Below the pieces are notes generated by a model. The model was not told the DNA's origin, did not search any database, and saw only the letters and a list, made by a program, of their open reading frames with translations. A stretch of 47,324 nt of DNA from Clostridia bacterium (GTDB lineage Bacteria > Bacillota > Clostridia > Christensenellales > Aristaeellaceae): assembly GCA_017512985.1 (NCBI GenBank), contig JAFWEJ010000016.1, positions 1 to 47,324 of the forward strand. The letters are read 5' to 3'. How positions within the stretch are numbered: the first letter of the stretch is position 1; each line of letters starts with the position of its first letter. The translations under genes were made by a program, and so were the position numbers. Below, one piece after another: positions 33,344-47,251 of the stretch.

Positions 33344-34519
33344 ATGTATAAGATTCAGACGCTGAACGCGATCTCGGATGTGATCCATACACAGCTGAGC
33401 GCTGACAAGTATACGGTAAGCAAGGACGAGCCGGTACCGGACGCGATCCTGGTCCGGAGCGCTGCCATGCACGATATGGAGTTCGGCAAGGAACTGCTGG
33501 CCATCGGCCGCGCAGGCGCCGGCGTGAACAATATTCCGATTGACCGCTGCTCCAGGGAGGGGATTGTCGTTTTCAATACTCCCGGCGCCAACGCGAATGC
33601 TGTGGCGGAACTGGTAATCACCGGCATGATGATGTGCGGCCGGAAGATCGCGGAAGGAATCGACTGGGTGAAAACCCTGAAGGGCCAGGGCGCCGAGGTC
33701 GGTAAGCTGGTTGAAAAGGGCAAAAGCCAGTTTGTCGGAGCGGAACTGCGGGGCAAAACCCTGGGCGTTATCGGCCTGGGCGCTATCGGTTCCATCGTCG
33801 CGAACGCGGCCAGCCGCGGACTGGGCATGAACGTAATCGGTTACGATCCCTTCATCTCCGTTGAGAGGGCCTGGGGACTGAGCACGACGATTCACCGCGC
33901 CGCTTCCGAAGACGAAGTGATCGCGCAGGCGGATTTCATCACTTTCCATGTACCGCTGAACGACGAGACGCGCGGATCCATCAACGCGGAGAAGATCGCA
34001 AAAATGAAGGACGGTGCGTGCATCCTGAACTTTGCCCGCGGCGAACTGGTCAACACGGCGGATATGCTTGCCGCGCTGGAAAGCGGCAAAATCGGCCGTT
34101 ATGTGACAGATTTCCCAAGCGATGAGATCATCGGCGCTGCCAATGTGGTCTGCATTCCGCATCTGGGCGCGAGTACGCCGGAGAGCGAAGAAAACTGCGC
34201 CAGCATGGCGGCTGCTGAAATCCGGGACTACCTGGAGAACGGCAGCATCCATAACAGCGTGAACTATCCGGAACTGCAGCTGGCAGAACCGGAAGCGGTC
34301 CGCGTACTGGTGCTGCATGAGAACATTCCGAACATGATCTCGAATATTACCGCTGCCGCGGCAAAAGAAGGGATCAACATCGAAAACATGGTCAACAAGA
34401 GCAAAAAGGATATGTCTGTGACTGTGATGGAGATGGAAGAGCTGCCGTCCAAGCATGCGCTGGAGACGCTGCAGGAGCTGCAGGGAATCATCCGGATCAG
34501 GACGTTTACCAGGGAATAA
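33344..34519 (+). CDS. serA: D-3-phosphoglycerate dehydrogenase
   Basis: The 391-residue enzyme oxidises 3-phosphoglycerate with NAD+, the first step of serine synthesis. It has the D-2-hydroxyacid dehydrogenase fold with GVIGLGAIG nucleotide-binding turn, NFARGELV and CIPHLGAST (catalytic His). A short ACT domain occupies the C-terminus (about 315-391, RVLVLHENIPNMISNITAAAA), which in related enzymes senses serine. The intervening ASB domain of long forms is absent. It acts upstream of SerC next door. Confidence 0.96.
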   Translation: MYKIQTLNAISDVIHTQLSADKYTVSKDEPVPDAILVRSAAMHDMEFGKELLAIGRAGAGVNNIPIDRCSREGIVVFNTPGANANAVAELVITGMMMCGRKIAEGIDWVKTLKGQGAEVGKLVEKGKSQFVGAELRGKTLGVIGLGAIGSIVANAASRGLGMNVIGYDPFISVERAWGLSTTIHRAASEDEVIAQADFITFHVPLNDETRGSINAEKIAKMKDGACILNFARGELVNTADMLAALESGKIGRYVTDFPSDEIIGAANVVCIPHLGASTPESEENCASMAAAEIRDYLENGSIHNSVNYPELQLAEPEAVRVLVLHENIPNMISNITAAAAKEGINIENMVNKSKKDMSVTVMEMEELPSKHALETLQELQGIIRIRTFTRE

Positions 34520-34542
34520 AGATCGGTAGATTTCTCCATACG

Positions 34543-34570
34543 AAAAGGGAGTGCGGAAGCACTCCCTTTT
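34543..34570 (+). terminator. Terminator after serA
   Basis: AAAAGGGAGTGC-GGAA-GCACTCCCTTTT is a perfect 12-bp stem with a GNRA loop and T-rich ends on both strands, so it can act in both directions between serA and convergent rpoC. Confidence 0.88.
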
Positions 34571-34604
34571 CTTTCGCAGAACGGCGGAAAAGGATAAACA
34601 TGAA

Positions 34605-34635
34605 GGCACCGGAGAGCTGAGCGCTCTCCGGTGCC
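34605..34635 (-). terminator. rpoC terminator
   Basis: GGCACCGGAGAGC (34605-34617) and GCTCTCCGGTGCC (34623-34635) form a perfect 13-bp stem 12 nt after the rpoC stop. On the minus strand it is followed by TTCATGTTTATCC, a modest U-rich tail. Confidence 0.8.
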
Positions 34636-34647
34636 TGCGTTTATTGA

Positions 34648-38217
<3,570 letters not shown>

Positions 38218-38284
38218 AAGGGGCACACTCCCTTCGATATTATGTCAGCTTCATGTTACAGGGTGGACAGATGACATCCGGGGA

Positions 38285-41200
38285 TCAGATGTCGTCATCC
38301 AGATCGAGATCGGAGAGATCATCTACGCTGAAGTCTTCCAGGTCTTCCGCGTTTCCGTCAGCAACGGAGAAATCATCGCTGTCTTCCGCGCTGTCTTCAT
38401 CCGTACCGAAGGACAGGTCGTCCTCGGACATGCTGAAGGCTTCGTCTGCGGCCTGTTCCATTTCTTCGCTTTCCTCAGCGGAGACCGGCTCATCGTCATC
38501 GGCTTCGGTCTTCGACATGAGGTTGGAACGCATGGTTTCAGGCTGCGGCATATCTTCCGGATCGAGCTCGGGGATTTCGATCTCGTTCCGGGCGGCGTCG
38601 AGCACACGGATATCGAGGCTCAGTGCCTGCATTTCCTTCAGGAGAACCTTGAAGCTTTCCGGAACGCCGGGGTTCGGAATGTTCTGTCCCTTGATGATCG
38701 CTTCATAGGTCTTGACGCGGCCGACGGTATCGTCGGACTTCACGGTCAGGATCTCCTGCAGGGTATTGGCAGCGCCGTAAGCTTCCAGCGCCCAGACTTC
38801 CATTTCACCGAAACGCTGGCCGCCGAACTGGGCTTTACCGCCCAGGGGCTGCTGGGTGACAAGGCTGTAGGGACCGGTAGACCGGGCATGCATCTTGTCG
38901 TCCACCAGATGGTGCAGCTTCAGGAAGTACATGATACCGACAGTGACGGGGTTTTCGAAGTAGTCGCCCGTACGGCCGTCGCGCACGCGGATCTTGCCCT
39001 GGCGGAAGAGCGCTTTGCCTTCCTCATCCAGGTCCAGGCGCAGGGGCTTGCCGTTATGGAAGTGATACTCATTCACATGGGGATCGTTCTCATCTTCGGG
39101 AGCGGCCATCTTCTTTTCGGCCAGTTCCAGATGCTCGAGGATTTCTTCGTAGGTCGCGCCGTCGAAGACCGGAGTGGCGATGTGCCAGCCCAGGGCCCGG
39201 CAGGCCAGACCCAGGTGAACTTCCAGCACCTGGCCGAGGTTCATACGGGAGGGAACGCCCAGCGGGTTCAGCACGATCTGGAGGGGCGTGCCGTCGGGCA
39301 GGAAAGGCATATCCTCTTCACGCAGGATGCGGGAAACGACGCCCTTGTTGCCGTGACGGCCGGCCATCTTATCGCCGACGGAGATCTTTCTCTTCTGGGC
39401 GATATAGATCCGAACCATCTGATTGACGCCGGGGGAGAGTTCGTCCTTGTTCTCGCGGGTAAAGACCTTGACATCGACCACGATGCCGCCTTCGCCGTGA
39501 GGCACGCGGAGGGAGGTATCCCGGACTTCACGGGCCTTTTCACCGAAGATGGCGCGCAGGAGGCGTTCTTCAGCGGTCAGTTCGGTTTCACCCTTCGGGG
39601 TAACCTTGCCGACCAGGATGTCGCCGGCGTGCACTTCCGCACCGATGCGGACGATGCCGCCCTCGTCCAGGTCCTTGACAGCGTCATCGGAGATGTTCGG
39701 GATGTCGCGGGTGATTTCTTCCGGCCCGAGCTTGGTTTCACGGGCTTCGGATTCGAACTCCTCGATATGGATCGAGGTGTAGATATCTTCCTTGACCAGC
39801 TTTTCACTCAGCAGGACAGCGTCCTCGTAGTTGTAGCCTTCCCAGGTCATGAAACCGATCAGCGCGTTGCGGCCCAGGCCGATCTCTCCCTTTTCGGTGG
39901 AGGGACCGTCGGCCAGCAGGTCACCGGCTTCGATCTTCTGGCCCGCGGAAACCACGGGATGCTGATTGATGCAGGTGGACTGGTTGGAACGCGCAAACTT
40001 GGTGAGGTTGTAGGTGTGGCGTTCGCCGAAGTTGTCGCGGATGATGATCTGCGTGGCGTCCACCTTTTCCACAACGCCGTCTTCCTTTGCCAGGATCACG
40101 ACGCCGGAATCGTGCGCGGCACGGTATTCCATACCGGTGGCGACCAGCGGAGCTTCAGGCACCAGCAGCGGAACAGCCTGGCGCTGCATGTTGGAGCCCA
40201 TCAGGGCACGGGTGGCGTCATCGTTCTCCAGGAAGGGAACCATGGCGGTGGCCACGGAAACGACCTGGCGCGGGCTGACGTCCATGAAGTCCACCTGGGA
40301 AACAGGAACTTCGATGATTTCCGCCTTGTCACGGACGGTGATACGATCCTGGACGAAGGTGCCGTCGGGATTGAGCGGTTCGTTCGCCGTGGCGACCTTG
40401 TACAGGTCTTCCTCATCGGCGGTCATGTAGTCGATTTCGTCCAGCACACGGCCCTTTTCCTTGTCCACGCGGCGGTAGGGGGCTTCGATGAAGCCGTACT
40501 CGTTGATGCGGGCATAGGTGGCCAGGGAACCGATCAGACCGATGTTGGGGCCTTCAGGCGTCTCGATCGGGCAGATACGGGCGTAATGGCTGTAGTGCAC
40601 GTCGCGGACCTCGAAGGAGGCGCGGTCGCGGTTCAGACCGCCGGGTCCCAGGGCGCTCAGGCGGCGCTTGTGGGTCAGTTCAGCCAGCGGGTTGGGCTGA
40701 TCCATGAACTGGGACAGCTGTGAAGAACCAAAGAATTCCTTGATGGCGGCGCTTACCGGGCGGATGTTGATCAAGTCACCGGGTTTGATGTCGGTGGAAT
40801 CCTGAATGGACATCCGTTCGCGCACCACGCGCTCCAGGCGGCTCAGGCCGATGCGGATCTGGTTCTGGAGCAGTTCGCCGACGCTGCGCAGGCGGCGGTT
40901 GCCCAGATGGTCAATATCATCTGTGGAACCGATGCCGTAGGGCAGGCCCAGCATATAGTTGATGGAAGAAATGATATCGTCCGGGATGATGTGCTTCGGC
41001 ACGAGTTCGGCGACATTTTCCTTCACGGTGTCAAGGAGTTTGTCTTCCGAATCGACGGAAGCCATGACCTTTTTCAGGGTGGGCAGGTGGACCATCTCCA
41101 GGATGCCCGCGTCCTTCGGGTTAAAGGGCAGGTAGGCGGAAGCGTCGACAAAGTTGTTGCCGACGACCTTGCGGATCTGGCCGTCGCAGTCCAGCAGGAC

Positions 41201-42175
41201 GGAGTTCACGCCGGCGTTCTGGATCTGGCGCGCCACATCCAGCGGGATGGATTCACCCTTTTTGACCATGATTTCACCGGTCTGGGGGTTGACGATATCT
41301 TCCGCCGCCACATGGTTATGGATACGGGTGGCGATGGAAAGCTTCTTATTATATTTATAGCGGCCGACGCGCATGAGGTCGTAACGCTTGGGATCGAAGA
41401 AGAGGGAATGGAAGAGATTGGTGGCGCTTTCGAGGCTGGCGGGCTCGCCGGGCTTCTGGCGCTTATAGATCTCGATGAGGCCTTCTTCCTGGGTCTTGGC
41501 GTTATCGCCCTTCTGGATGGTGGCCATCAGGCGCTCGTCTTCGCCCATGAGTTCGATGATTTCGGCGTCGGAACCGTAGCCGAGCGCACGGATGATCACT
41601 GTGATGGGCAGTTTGCGGGCGCGGTCAATACGGACCCAGAGCACGTCGTTGGAGTCTGTCTCGTATTCAAGCCAGGCACCGCGGTTCGGGATGATCTGGG
41701 ATGAGTACAGCGGCTTGCCGGCCTTGTCCAGCGCGACGTCAAAATAGACGCCCGGAGAACGGACCAGCTGGCTGACGATTACGCGCTCGGCACCGTTAAT
41801 GATAAAAGTGCCATGGTCGGTCATGAGGGGAAAGTCGCCCATAAAAACGTCGGATTCCTTGATTTCACCGGTCTCCTTATTCTTCAGGCGGACAAACACC
41901 TTCAGCGGCGCCGCATAGGTAATATCCCGTTCACGGCAGCGGGCAATGGTGTTTTTCGGTTCGTCCAGAGAATAGTCGACGAATTCCAGAACCAGATTCC
42001 CATTATAGTCCGTAATGGGAGAGACGTCGGCCAGGACTTCGCGCAGATCGGTATCGAGAAAGCGCTGATAGGAGTTCTTCTGCACCTCAATCAGGTTGGG
42101 CATCTCAAGAACTTCATCAATGCGTGAGAAGCTCATCCGTTCACGGAGCTTCCCCATGTGGACCTCGTGTACCAT
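38285..42175 (-). CDS. rpoB: RNA polymerase subunit beta
   Basis: The 1296-residue subunit forms half of the polymerase active cleft. The rifampicin region ([20 protein letters not shown] followed by LSALGPGG) keeps the usual Asp, His and Ser residues, so sensitivity is expected. It is longer than usual at the C-terminus: the last 76 residues (38288-38515) hold 34 Asp/Glu and one Lys. ATG 42175 follows AAGGGGTGA at 9 nt. rplJ-rplL are not upstream, unlike the common arrangement, and the operon runs opposite to the str operon. Confidence 0.97.
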   Translation of the reverse strand: MVHEVHMGKLRERMSFSRIDEVLEMPNLIEVQKNSYQRFLDTDLREVLADVSPITDYNGNLVLEFVDYSLDEPKNTIARCRERDITYAAPLKVFVRLKNKETGEIKESDVFMGDFPLMTDHGTFIINGAERVIVSQLVRSPGVYFDVALDKAGKPLYSSQIIPNRGAWLEYETDSNDVLWVRIDRARKLPITVIIRALGYGSDAEIIELMGEDERLMATIQKGDNAKTQEEGLIEIYKRQKPGEPASLESATNLFHSLFFDPKRYDLMRVGRYKYNKKLSIATRIHNHVAAEDIVNPQTGEIMVKKGESIPLDVARQIQNAGVNSVLLDCDGQIRKVVGNNFVDASAYLPFNPKDAGILEMVHLPTLKKVMASVDSEDKLLDTVKENVAELVPKHIIPDDIISSINYMLGLPYGIGSTDDIDHLGNRRLRSVGELLQNQIRIGLSRLERVVRERMSIQDSTDIKPGDLINIRPVSAAIKEFFGSSQLSQFMDQPNPLAELTHKRRLSALGPGGLNRDRASFEVRDVHYSHYARICPIETPEGPNIGLIGSLATYARINEYGFIEAPYRRVDKEKGRVLDEIDYMTADEEDLYKVATANEPLNPDGTFVQDRITVRDKAEIIEVPVSQVDFMDVSPRQVVSVATAMVPFLENDDATRALMGSNMQRQAVPLLVPEAPLVATGMEYRAAHDSGVVILAKEDGVVEKVDATQIIIRDNFGERHTYNLTKFARSNQSTCINQHPVVSAGQKIEAGDLLADGPSTEKGEIGLGRNALIGFMTWEGYNYEDAVLLSEKLVKEDIYTSIHIEEFESEARETKLGPEEITRDIPNISDDAVKDLDEGGIVRIGAEVHAGDILVGKVTPKGETELTAEERLLRAIFGEKAREVRDTSLRVPHGEGGIVVDVKVFTRENKDELSPGVNQMVRIYIAQKRKISVGDKMAGRHGNKGVVSRILREEDMPFLPDGTPLQIVLNPLGVPSRMNLGQVLEVHLGLACRALGWHIATPVFDGATYEEILEHLELAEKKMAAPEDENDPHVNEYHFHNGKPLRLDLDEEGKALFRQGKIRVRDGRTGDYFENPVTVGIMYFLKLHHLVDDKMHARSTGPYSLVTQQPLGGKAQFGGQRFGEMEVWALEAYGAANTLQEILTVKSDDTVGRVKTYEAIIKGQNIPNPGVPESFKVLLKEMQALSLDIRVLDAARNEIEIPELDPEDMPQPETMRSNLMSKTEADDDEPVSAEESEEMEQAADEAFSMSEDDLSFGTDEDSAEDSDDFSVADGNAEDLEDFSVDDLSDLDLDDDI

Positions 42176-42320
42176 GTTATGAAATCACCCCTTATTTTGT
42201 CCGACCAGATACGTCCCGGAAGCCGGTCAAAAATGGACTTGCGTTTCACACAGAAGCTGTGTAAAATAAGGAAGTCAGCGAGCTCTGACAGGCATCAAGA
42301 CGATACTGATGCAATTATAA
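42176..42320 (-). promoter_or_regulatory. rpoB leader with stem-loops
   Basis: The roughly 145-nt untranslated leader carries small hairpins (ACACAG/CTGTGT near 42248-42261; GTCAG/CTGAC at 42274-42289). No attenuator with a U-tract is clear. Confidence 0.4.
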
Positions 42321-42349
42321 ATTCTAACATAGTATCAGATGAAAGTCAA
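42321..42349 (-). promoter_or_regulatory. rpoBC promoter
   Basis: On the minus strand TTGACT (42349-42344) and TAGAAT (42326-42321) are spaced by exactly 17 bp. This gives rpoBC its own promoter, separate from any ribosomal-protein operon. Confidence 0.78.
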
Positions 42350-42407
42350 CGATATTTTGACCGATATTGTTGTTTTTCTTATTTTATATAATAGGAAGGG
42401 AAACGGC

Positions 42408-43397
42408 GTGAGAAAAAAGAGACTGCTGCGGGCGGCGGTGATCATGATCCTGGCGCTGGCCGCACCGCTTTGCACAGGCGCCGCGGAGGATATGATCCCG
42501 CCTTCCCCGGAACCGCCGGCGGCATATATTGACGGACGCCCCACACCGGTTCCCTCGCCGGTTCCGGAAGAAACGGTGATCGACCATGTCAACCACCCGG
42601 AAATATATCCGCGGTTTTTCTTTCCTAAAAGCAGAAAGCTCCTTGAGATCTGGATTCCGAACATCAGAGACGCGGACGAGGCGGTCCTGATGTACGACGA
42701 CCAGGTCTGGATGATCGACTGCGGGGACGTGAAGATGGGCTCCCGCGGAGTACTGATGCTGAAACAGCTCGGGATCAGCAGGATCGATATCCTTTTCACC
42801 AGCCACCTGCACCACGACCATATCAATGGCCTGGCCGTTACAAACGAAGCGGCGAAAATCAGCGAAGTGAAGATCTGCTTTGATCCGGAAACGACGGACA
42901 GCGGGATGAAGCTTGCCCAGACCGCGGAAGAGCTCGGAATACCCGTCACAAGATACGGAGACGGGGATCGGTTCGCCATGGGCGACGGCGCGGTGGAGCT
43001 GCTGATCCTGAAGAACAACGAAAGCAATCTGGACATGAACAACCAGAGCGCGGTGACCCGCGTGTCCTACGGGCAGCGGACGATCCTGTTTATGGCGGAC
43101 ATGGAACAGCCCGGCCAGCAGGCTATGATTGAGCGGATCGGACCCGAAGCGCTGAAATGCGACATCCTGAAATATCCCCATCACGCAAAAAGCGATATGT
43201 ACACGCCTTTCTACAAGGCGGCAGACGCAAAGGCCGCGGTGGCGACCTCTGTGGAAGGGCGCGGAGACGCCGGCCAGCTTGCGATGTTCAACCGCAGAAT
43301 GCCGATGATCTATACCGCGGTAAAGGACCAGTTCACCCACCTGGTGACGGACGGGGAGTACTGGCTCATTGAGCGGGTGCCGATCACGGCACAGTGA
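42408..43397 (+). CDS. Secreted metallo-beta-lactamase-fold protein (ComEC C-terminal-like)
   Basis: The 329-residue protein starts at GTG 42408 behind AGGAAGGG (7 nt), followed at once by a signal peptide (about 1-22). Earlier ATG 42339 lies in the divergent rpoB promoter. The body has the metal-binding TSHLHHDHINGL motif, a MIDCGD strand, LFMADM and KYPHHAKSDM, resembling the nuclease-like domain of ComEC and related phosphodiesterases. It may cut nucleic acids or another phosphodiester outside the cell; the substrate is unknown. It is inserted between rpoB and the str operon. Confidence 0.82.
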   Translation: MRKKRLLRAAVIMILALAAPLCTGAAEDMIPPSPEPPAAYIDGRPTPVPSPVPEETVIDHVNHPEIYPRFFFPKSRKLLEIWIPNIRDADEAVLMYDDQVWMIDCGDVKMGSRGVLMLKQLGISRIDILFTSHLHHDHINGLAVTNEAAKISEVKICFDPETTDSGMKLAQTAEELGIPVTRYGDGDRFAMGDGAVELLILKNNESNLDMNNQSAVTRVSYGQRTILFMADMEQPGQQAMIERIGPEALKCDILKYPHHAKSDMYTPFYKAADAKAAVATSVEGRGDAGQLAMFNRRMPMIYTAVKDQFTHLVTDGEYWLIERVPITAQ

Positions 43398-43438
43398 CGC
43401 ACCGCACAAAACGGATAAAAAGCATATAAAAGAAAACG

Positions 43439-43467
43439 TTGACAAGCCTTTACAACAATGATATGAT
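43439..43467 (+). promoter_or_regulatory. str operon promoter
   Basis: TTGACA (43439-43444) and TATGAT (43462-43467) are spaced by 17 bp, about 80 bp before the L7Ae-like gene. The leader contains a GCGCC/GGCGC hairpin near 43500-43517. Confidence 0.85.
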
Positions 43468-43549
43468 AGTCGAGTTGCAGTATGCATCCGGGTGAAGTGC
43501 GCCCTTTTTGAGGCGCCCAAACCACGCTGCGAAGGGAGGTCCAGGACGC

Positions 43550-43795
43550 ATGGAGATGCTGAAAGCTGCCGGCAGCCGCAAGGTAGTCGGAACGAAACAG
43601 GTGCTCCGCGCGCTGAAGACCGGCACCGCGGCCAGGGTGTATGTATGCAGCGACGCCGATACCTTCATTTATCAGCAGGTGGTCCGCAGCGCTGAAGAAG
43701 CCGGGATTCCCTGCGTGAGGGCTGCGTCGATGAAAGAGCTCGGGATGATCTGCGGCGTGGACGTACCCACCGCTGCCGCAGGACTGCTCAAATAA
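43550..43795 (+). CDS. L7Ae/L30e-family K-turn-binding protein (YbxF-like)
   Basis: The 81-residue protein has the compact L7Ae fold (MLKAAGSRKVVGTKQVLRAL, VYVCSDADTFIYQQVV, GIPCVRAASMKELG). In B. subtilis the equivalent gene sits at the same place, before rpsL, and its product binds kink-turn RNA; its cellular role is not settled. ATG 43550 follows AAGGGAGGT at 9 nt. It is the first gene of the str operon here. Confidence 0.88.
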   Translation: MEMLKAAGSRKVVGTKQVLRALKTGTAARVYVCSDADTFIYQQVVRSAEEAGIPCVRAASMKELGMICGVDVPTAAAGLLK

Positions 43796-43818
43796 ACATC
43801 CCATCCAACTGCCTTTAT

Positions 43819-43839
43819 GATCCCGAGGGTTGCGGGATC
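43819..43839 (+). promoter_or_regulatory. Stem-loop before rpsL
   Basis: GATCCCG-AGGGTTG-CGGGATC is a perfect 7-bp hairpin in the spacer between the L7Ae-like gene and rpsL, 13 nt before AGGAGGTG. It has no U-tract, so it is a possible translational control or processing site. Confidence 0.4.
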
Positions 43840-43867
43840 TTGAGGATATCATTCAGGAGGTGCTGAA

Positions 43868-44242
43868 ATGCCCACTATTAACCAGCTTGTCCGTAAGGGC
43901 CGCGAACGGGCGACCAGAAAGCCCACCGCTCCTATTCTTCAGGGATGCCCCCAGAAGCGCGGTGTGTGCCTGAGCGTCAAGACACAGACGCCCAAGAAGC
44001 CCAACTCTGCCCTGCGGAAAATCGCGAGAATCCGCCTGACGAACTCCATTGAAGGTACCTGCTACATCCCCGGTATCGGCCACAACCTGCAGGAACACAG
44101 CGTTGTGCTGATCCGCGGCGGCCGTGTGCGGGACCTGCCCGGCGTTCGTTACCACATCATCCGCGGCGCTCTTGATACCGCCGGTGTGGCCAAGCGGATG
44201 CAGGCGCGTTCCCTGTATGGCGCAAAGCGCCCGAAGAAGTAA
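43868..44242 (+). CDS. rpsL: 30S ribosomal protein S12
   Basis: The 124-residue protein helps decode at the A site. The [10 protein letters not shown] loop keeps Lys43, but position 88 in [10 protein letters not shown] is Arg (codon CGG) where most bacteria have Lys. In E. coli and Mycobacterium a K88R change gives streptomycin resistance, so natural resistance is predicted. AGGAGGTG precedes the ATG. Confidence 0.98.
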   Translation: MPTINQLVRKGRERATRKPTAPILQGCPQKRGVCLSVKTQTPKKPNSALRKIARIRLTNSIEGTCYIPGIGHNLQEHSVVLIRGGRVRDLPGVRYHIIRGALDTAGVAKRMQARSLYGAKRPKK

Positions 44243-44452
44243 GTCTATCCGCTGCCGACGCAGCCTGAAACGGTGATGATCCGCGCCTGGCCTCCCATCA
44301 TTCTTCGGAACAGGAATGACGGGCAGACAGGAAGCAGGCGGAGGAAACCGGCCGGTCCTGAACGGGACCGGGGCCGTGTGATGCTGACACAAGGCCGGAA
44401 GGAGAGGGAGCAGAACACTTACATCAGGACTATCAATTGAGGAGGGAAACCT

Positions 44453-44923
44453 ATGCCCCGTCGCGGTTTTGTACCGAAACGTGAAGTGCTGCCGGATCCT
44501 GTTTACGGAACCACGGTAGTGACCAAACTGATTAACCAGATTATGCTGGACGGAAAGCGCGGAGTTGCGCAGAACGTCTGCTACCAGGCTTTTGAAGCCG
44601 TTGCCGAGAAGACCGGCAAGGCTGCGACCGACGTTTTCCAGGAAGCCCTGAACAATGTTGCCCCGCAGCTGGAAGTCAAAGCCCGCCGCGTCGGCGGCGC
44701 CACCTACCAGGTACCTATTGAGATCCGTCCCGAGCGCCGTCAGACGCTGGCCCTGCGCTGGATCGTTGACTTTGCCCGGAAACGCGGTGAGAAGACCATG
44801 GCTGAACGCCTGGCCGGCGAACTGCTGGACGCTTCCAATAATACCGGCGCCGCAGTAAAGCGCAAAGAAGAAATGCATCGTATGGCTGAGGCCAACAAGG
44901 CGTTCGCTCATTACCGCTGGTAA
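44453..44923 (+). CDS. rpsG: 30S ribosomal protein S7
   Basis: The 156-residue protein nucleates assembly of the 30S head and binds 16S rRNA. It shows the family start [16 protein letters not shown] and the end [16 protein letters not shown]. The 210-nt spacer before it (44243-44452) is long for this operon and holds a CCGGTCC/GGACCGG hairpin (44352-44371) but no open frame. A GAGGAGGGAAACCT ribosome site precedes the ATG. Confidence 0.98.
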   Translation: MPRRGFVPKREVLPDPVYGTTVVTKLINQIMLDGKRGVAQNVCYQAFEAVAEKTGKAATDVFQEALNNVAPQLEVKARRVGGATYQVPIEIRPERRQTLALRWIVDFARKRGEKTMAERLAGELLDASNNTGAAVKRKEEMHRMAEANKAFAHYRW

Positions 44924-44931
44924 AAAACAGT

Positions 44932-45029
44932 GATAGTGAGCTGAGATCATTCGACTTCGGCTCCGATTCCGACCGGAATGACACGGGAGGACGCAGGGAT
45001 CACCGGCAGCGAAAAGATCATTCACTATC
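44932..45029 (+). promoter_or_regulatory. Structured rpsG-fusA intercistronic region
   Basis: GATAGTGA (44932-44939) and TCACTATC (45022-45029) can close a long domain; inside, TCATTC/GAATGA forms a second stem. In E. coli S7 represses its operon through an intercistronic site, though between rpsL and rpsG; a similar role here is inference. Confidence 0.4.
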
Positions 45030-45069
45030 CCTGACAACCAACGAGTACTGAAAGGAGCAATTGCCCAGT

Positions 45070-47181
45070 ATGCCCAGAAGCCATCCACTAGACAGAGTCC
45101 GGAACATCGGTATTATGGCTCATATCGATGCCGGAAAAACGACGACCACCGAGCGGATCCTGTTCTACACAGGCAAGAATCACCGCATCGGTGAGACGCA
45201 CGAAGGTACGGCCACCATGGACTGGATGGCCCAGGAGCAGGAACGCGGCATCACGATCACATCGGCCGCCACCACCTGTTTCTGGCACGATCCCCATGAT
45301 CCGGCCAATACCAGCAAGCAATACCGGATCAACATCATTGACACGCCCGGCCACGTCGACTTTACAGTCGAAGTGGAGCGCAGCCTGCGGGTGCTGGACG
45401 GCGCGGTGAGCGTCTTCTGTGCCAAGGGCGGCGTGGAACCGCAGAGCGAGACTGTCTGGAAACAGGCAGAGACCTACCGGGTTCCCCGCATGGCGTACGT
45501 CAACAAGATGGACATCACCGGCGCGGATTTCTTCCGCGTGGTGGACATGATGAAGGATCGCCTCGGTGCCAACGCCGTTCCGATCCAGCTGCCGATCGGC
45601 AAGGAAAACACCTTCCGGGGCATCATCGACCTCGTGCGCATGCGCGCCGAGATCTATTATGACGACCTCGGACAGGACGTGCGCGACGAAGACATCCCCG
45701 CAGACATGCAGGAGATCGCCGACGAATACCGCGCCAACCTGATCGAAAAAGTGGCTGAGACGGACGACGCCCTGATGGAGAAATTCCTTGAAGGGGAAGA
45801 GCTGAGCGAAGAAGAAATCCGCAGCGCCATCCGCAAGTGCACCATCGACTGCTCGATGAATCCCGTGCTGTGCGGTACCAGCTACCGCAACAAAGGCGTG
45901 CAGCCGCTGCTGGACGCGGTGGTCGATTATATGCCGAGCCCGCTGGATATTCCGGCGATCGAAGGCACAGATCCCGACCATCCCGAAAAGCAGATGGAAC
46001 GCCATCCTTCCGATGACGAACCGTTCTCCGCGCTGGCGTTCAAAATCATGGTTGATCCGTTTGTCGGAAAACTGGCGTTCTTCCGCGTCTACAGCGGAAA
46101 ACTGAGCGCCGGAAACTATGTGATGAATTCCACAAAGCAGAAGCGGGAGCGCATCAGCCGTATCATGCTGATGCACGCCAATCACCGGGAAGAGGTTGAT
46201 ACAATCTATACCGGAGAGATCGCCGGCGCGGTGGGCCTGAAGGATACCACGACAGGCGATACGCTCTGCGACGAGAATCATCAGATTATCCTGGAAAGCA
46301 TGGTCTTCCCGGATCCCGTGATCGAAGTGGCCATTGAGCCCAAGACCAAGGCAGGCCAGGAAAAGATGACCTACGCGCTTCAGCGCCTTGCCGAAGAGGA
46401 TCCGACCTTCAAGACCTACACCAACCAGGAGACAGGACAGACCATTATCGCCGGCATGGGCGAACTCCACCTGGAAATCATCGTGGACCGCCTGCTGCGC
46501 GAGTTCAAGGTCGAGGCGACCGTGGGCAAGCCCCAGGTCACCTATAAGGAAACCATCCGCAAGCCCGCCAAGGCTGAAGGACGCTACGTCCGGCAGACCG
46601 GCGGCCACGGCCAGTACGGCCACTGCTGGATCGAGATCGAACCCCAGGAGCCCGGCAAGGGATACGAGTTCGAAAGCCGGATCGTCGGCGGCGTGATTCC
46701 GAAGGAATTCATTTCCCCGATCGACCAGGGCATCCAGGAAGCCGCCAAGAGCGGCGCGATCGCAGGCTACGAAGTCGTGAACTTCAAGGCTGCGGTTACG
46801 GACGGTTCCTATCACGAAGTGGACTCCTCCGAAATGGCATACAAGATTGCCGCGAGCATGGCATTCAAGGACGCTGTCCGCAAGGCAGATCCCTGCCTGA
46901 TGGAGCCCATGATGAAAGTGGAGATCATCGTTCCGGATTCATACCTGGGCGACGTGATGGGCAATGTGTCCAGCCGTCGCGGCCGGGTGGAAGGCACGGA
47001 AGTGCGCGGCCAGGATCAGATCATCCACGCCTATGTTCCGCTGAGCGAAATGTTCGGTTACACGACGGACCTTCGTTCCCGTACACAGGGCCGCGGCATG
47101 TTCACCATGCAGTTTGACCACTACGAGGAAGTGCCGAAGTCTGTCGCGGAAAAGATCATCGGCCGCAAGAGCGGAGACTAA
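45070..47181 (+). CDS. fusA: Elongation factor G
   Basis: The 703-residue GTPase moves tRNA and mRNA through the ribosome. It shows the P-loop [15 protein letters not shown], switch [26 protein letters not shown] for guanine recognition, and the domain IV sequence [17 protein letters not shown] 45070 lies 12 nt after GGAG; the TTG at 45061 is only 3 nt after it and is rejected. It is separated from tuf by a 70-nt spacer with a repeat. Confidence 0.98.
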   Translation: MPRSHPLDRVRNIGIMAHIDAGKTTTTERILFYTGKNHRIGETHEGTATMDWMAQEQERGITITSAATTCFWHDPHDPANTSKQYRINIIDTPGHVDFTVEVERSLRVLDGAVSVFCAKGGVEPQSETVWKQAETYRVPRMAYVNKMDITGADFFRVVDMMKDRLGANAVPIQLPIGKENTFRGIIDLVRMRAEIYYDDLGQDVRDEDIPADMQEIADEYRANLIEKVAETDDALMEKFLEGEELSEEEIRSAIRKCTIDCSMNPVLCGTSYRNKGVQPLLDAVVDYMPSPLDIPAIEGTDPDHPEKQMERHPSDDEPFSALAFKIMVDPFVGKLAFFRVYSGKLSAGNYVMNSTKQKRERISRIMLMHANHREEVDTIYTGEIAGAVGLKDTTTGDTLCDENHQIILESMVFPDPVIEVAIEPKTKAGQEKMTYALQRLAEEDPTFKTYTNQETGQTIIAGMGELHLEIIVDRLLREFKVEATVGKPQVTYKETIRKPAKAEGRYVRQTGGHGQYGHCWIEIEPQEPGKGYEFESRIVGGVIPKEFISPIDQGIQEAAKSGAIAGYEVVNFKAAVTDGSYHEVDSSEMAYKIAASMAFKDAVRKADPCLMEPMMKVEIIVPDSYLGDVMGNVSSRRGRVEGTEVRGQDQIIHAYVPLSEMFGYTTDLRSRTQGRGMFTMQFDHYEEVPKSVAEKIIGRKSGD

Positions 47182-47183
47182 CC

Positions 47184-47227
47184 ATAATTCAGAATTAGGA
47201 ATTCATCATTCATAATTAAGAATTATC
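47184..47227. repeat. AATTC-rich intergenic repeat before tuf
   Basis: ATAATTC (47184-47190) and GAATTAT (47220-47226) form a partial dyad, with ATTCATCATTCATAATT between. It shares ATAATTCAGAAT exactly with 4575-4586 and resembles the dnaA-pheS spacer. Confidence 0.5.
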
Positions 47228-47251
47228 AGACCAACAAGGAGGTTTATTACA

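Noticed and set aside
42357-42392. Sigma-A promoter for the MBL gene (TTGACC ... TATAAT)
   Set aside because: The spacer is 24 bp, too long; TATAAT at 42387-42392 lacks a suitable -35.
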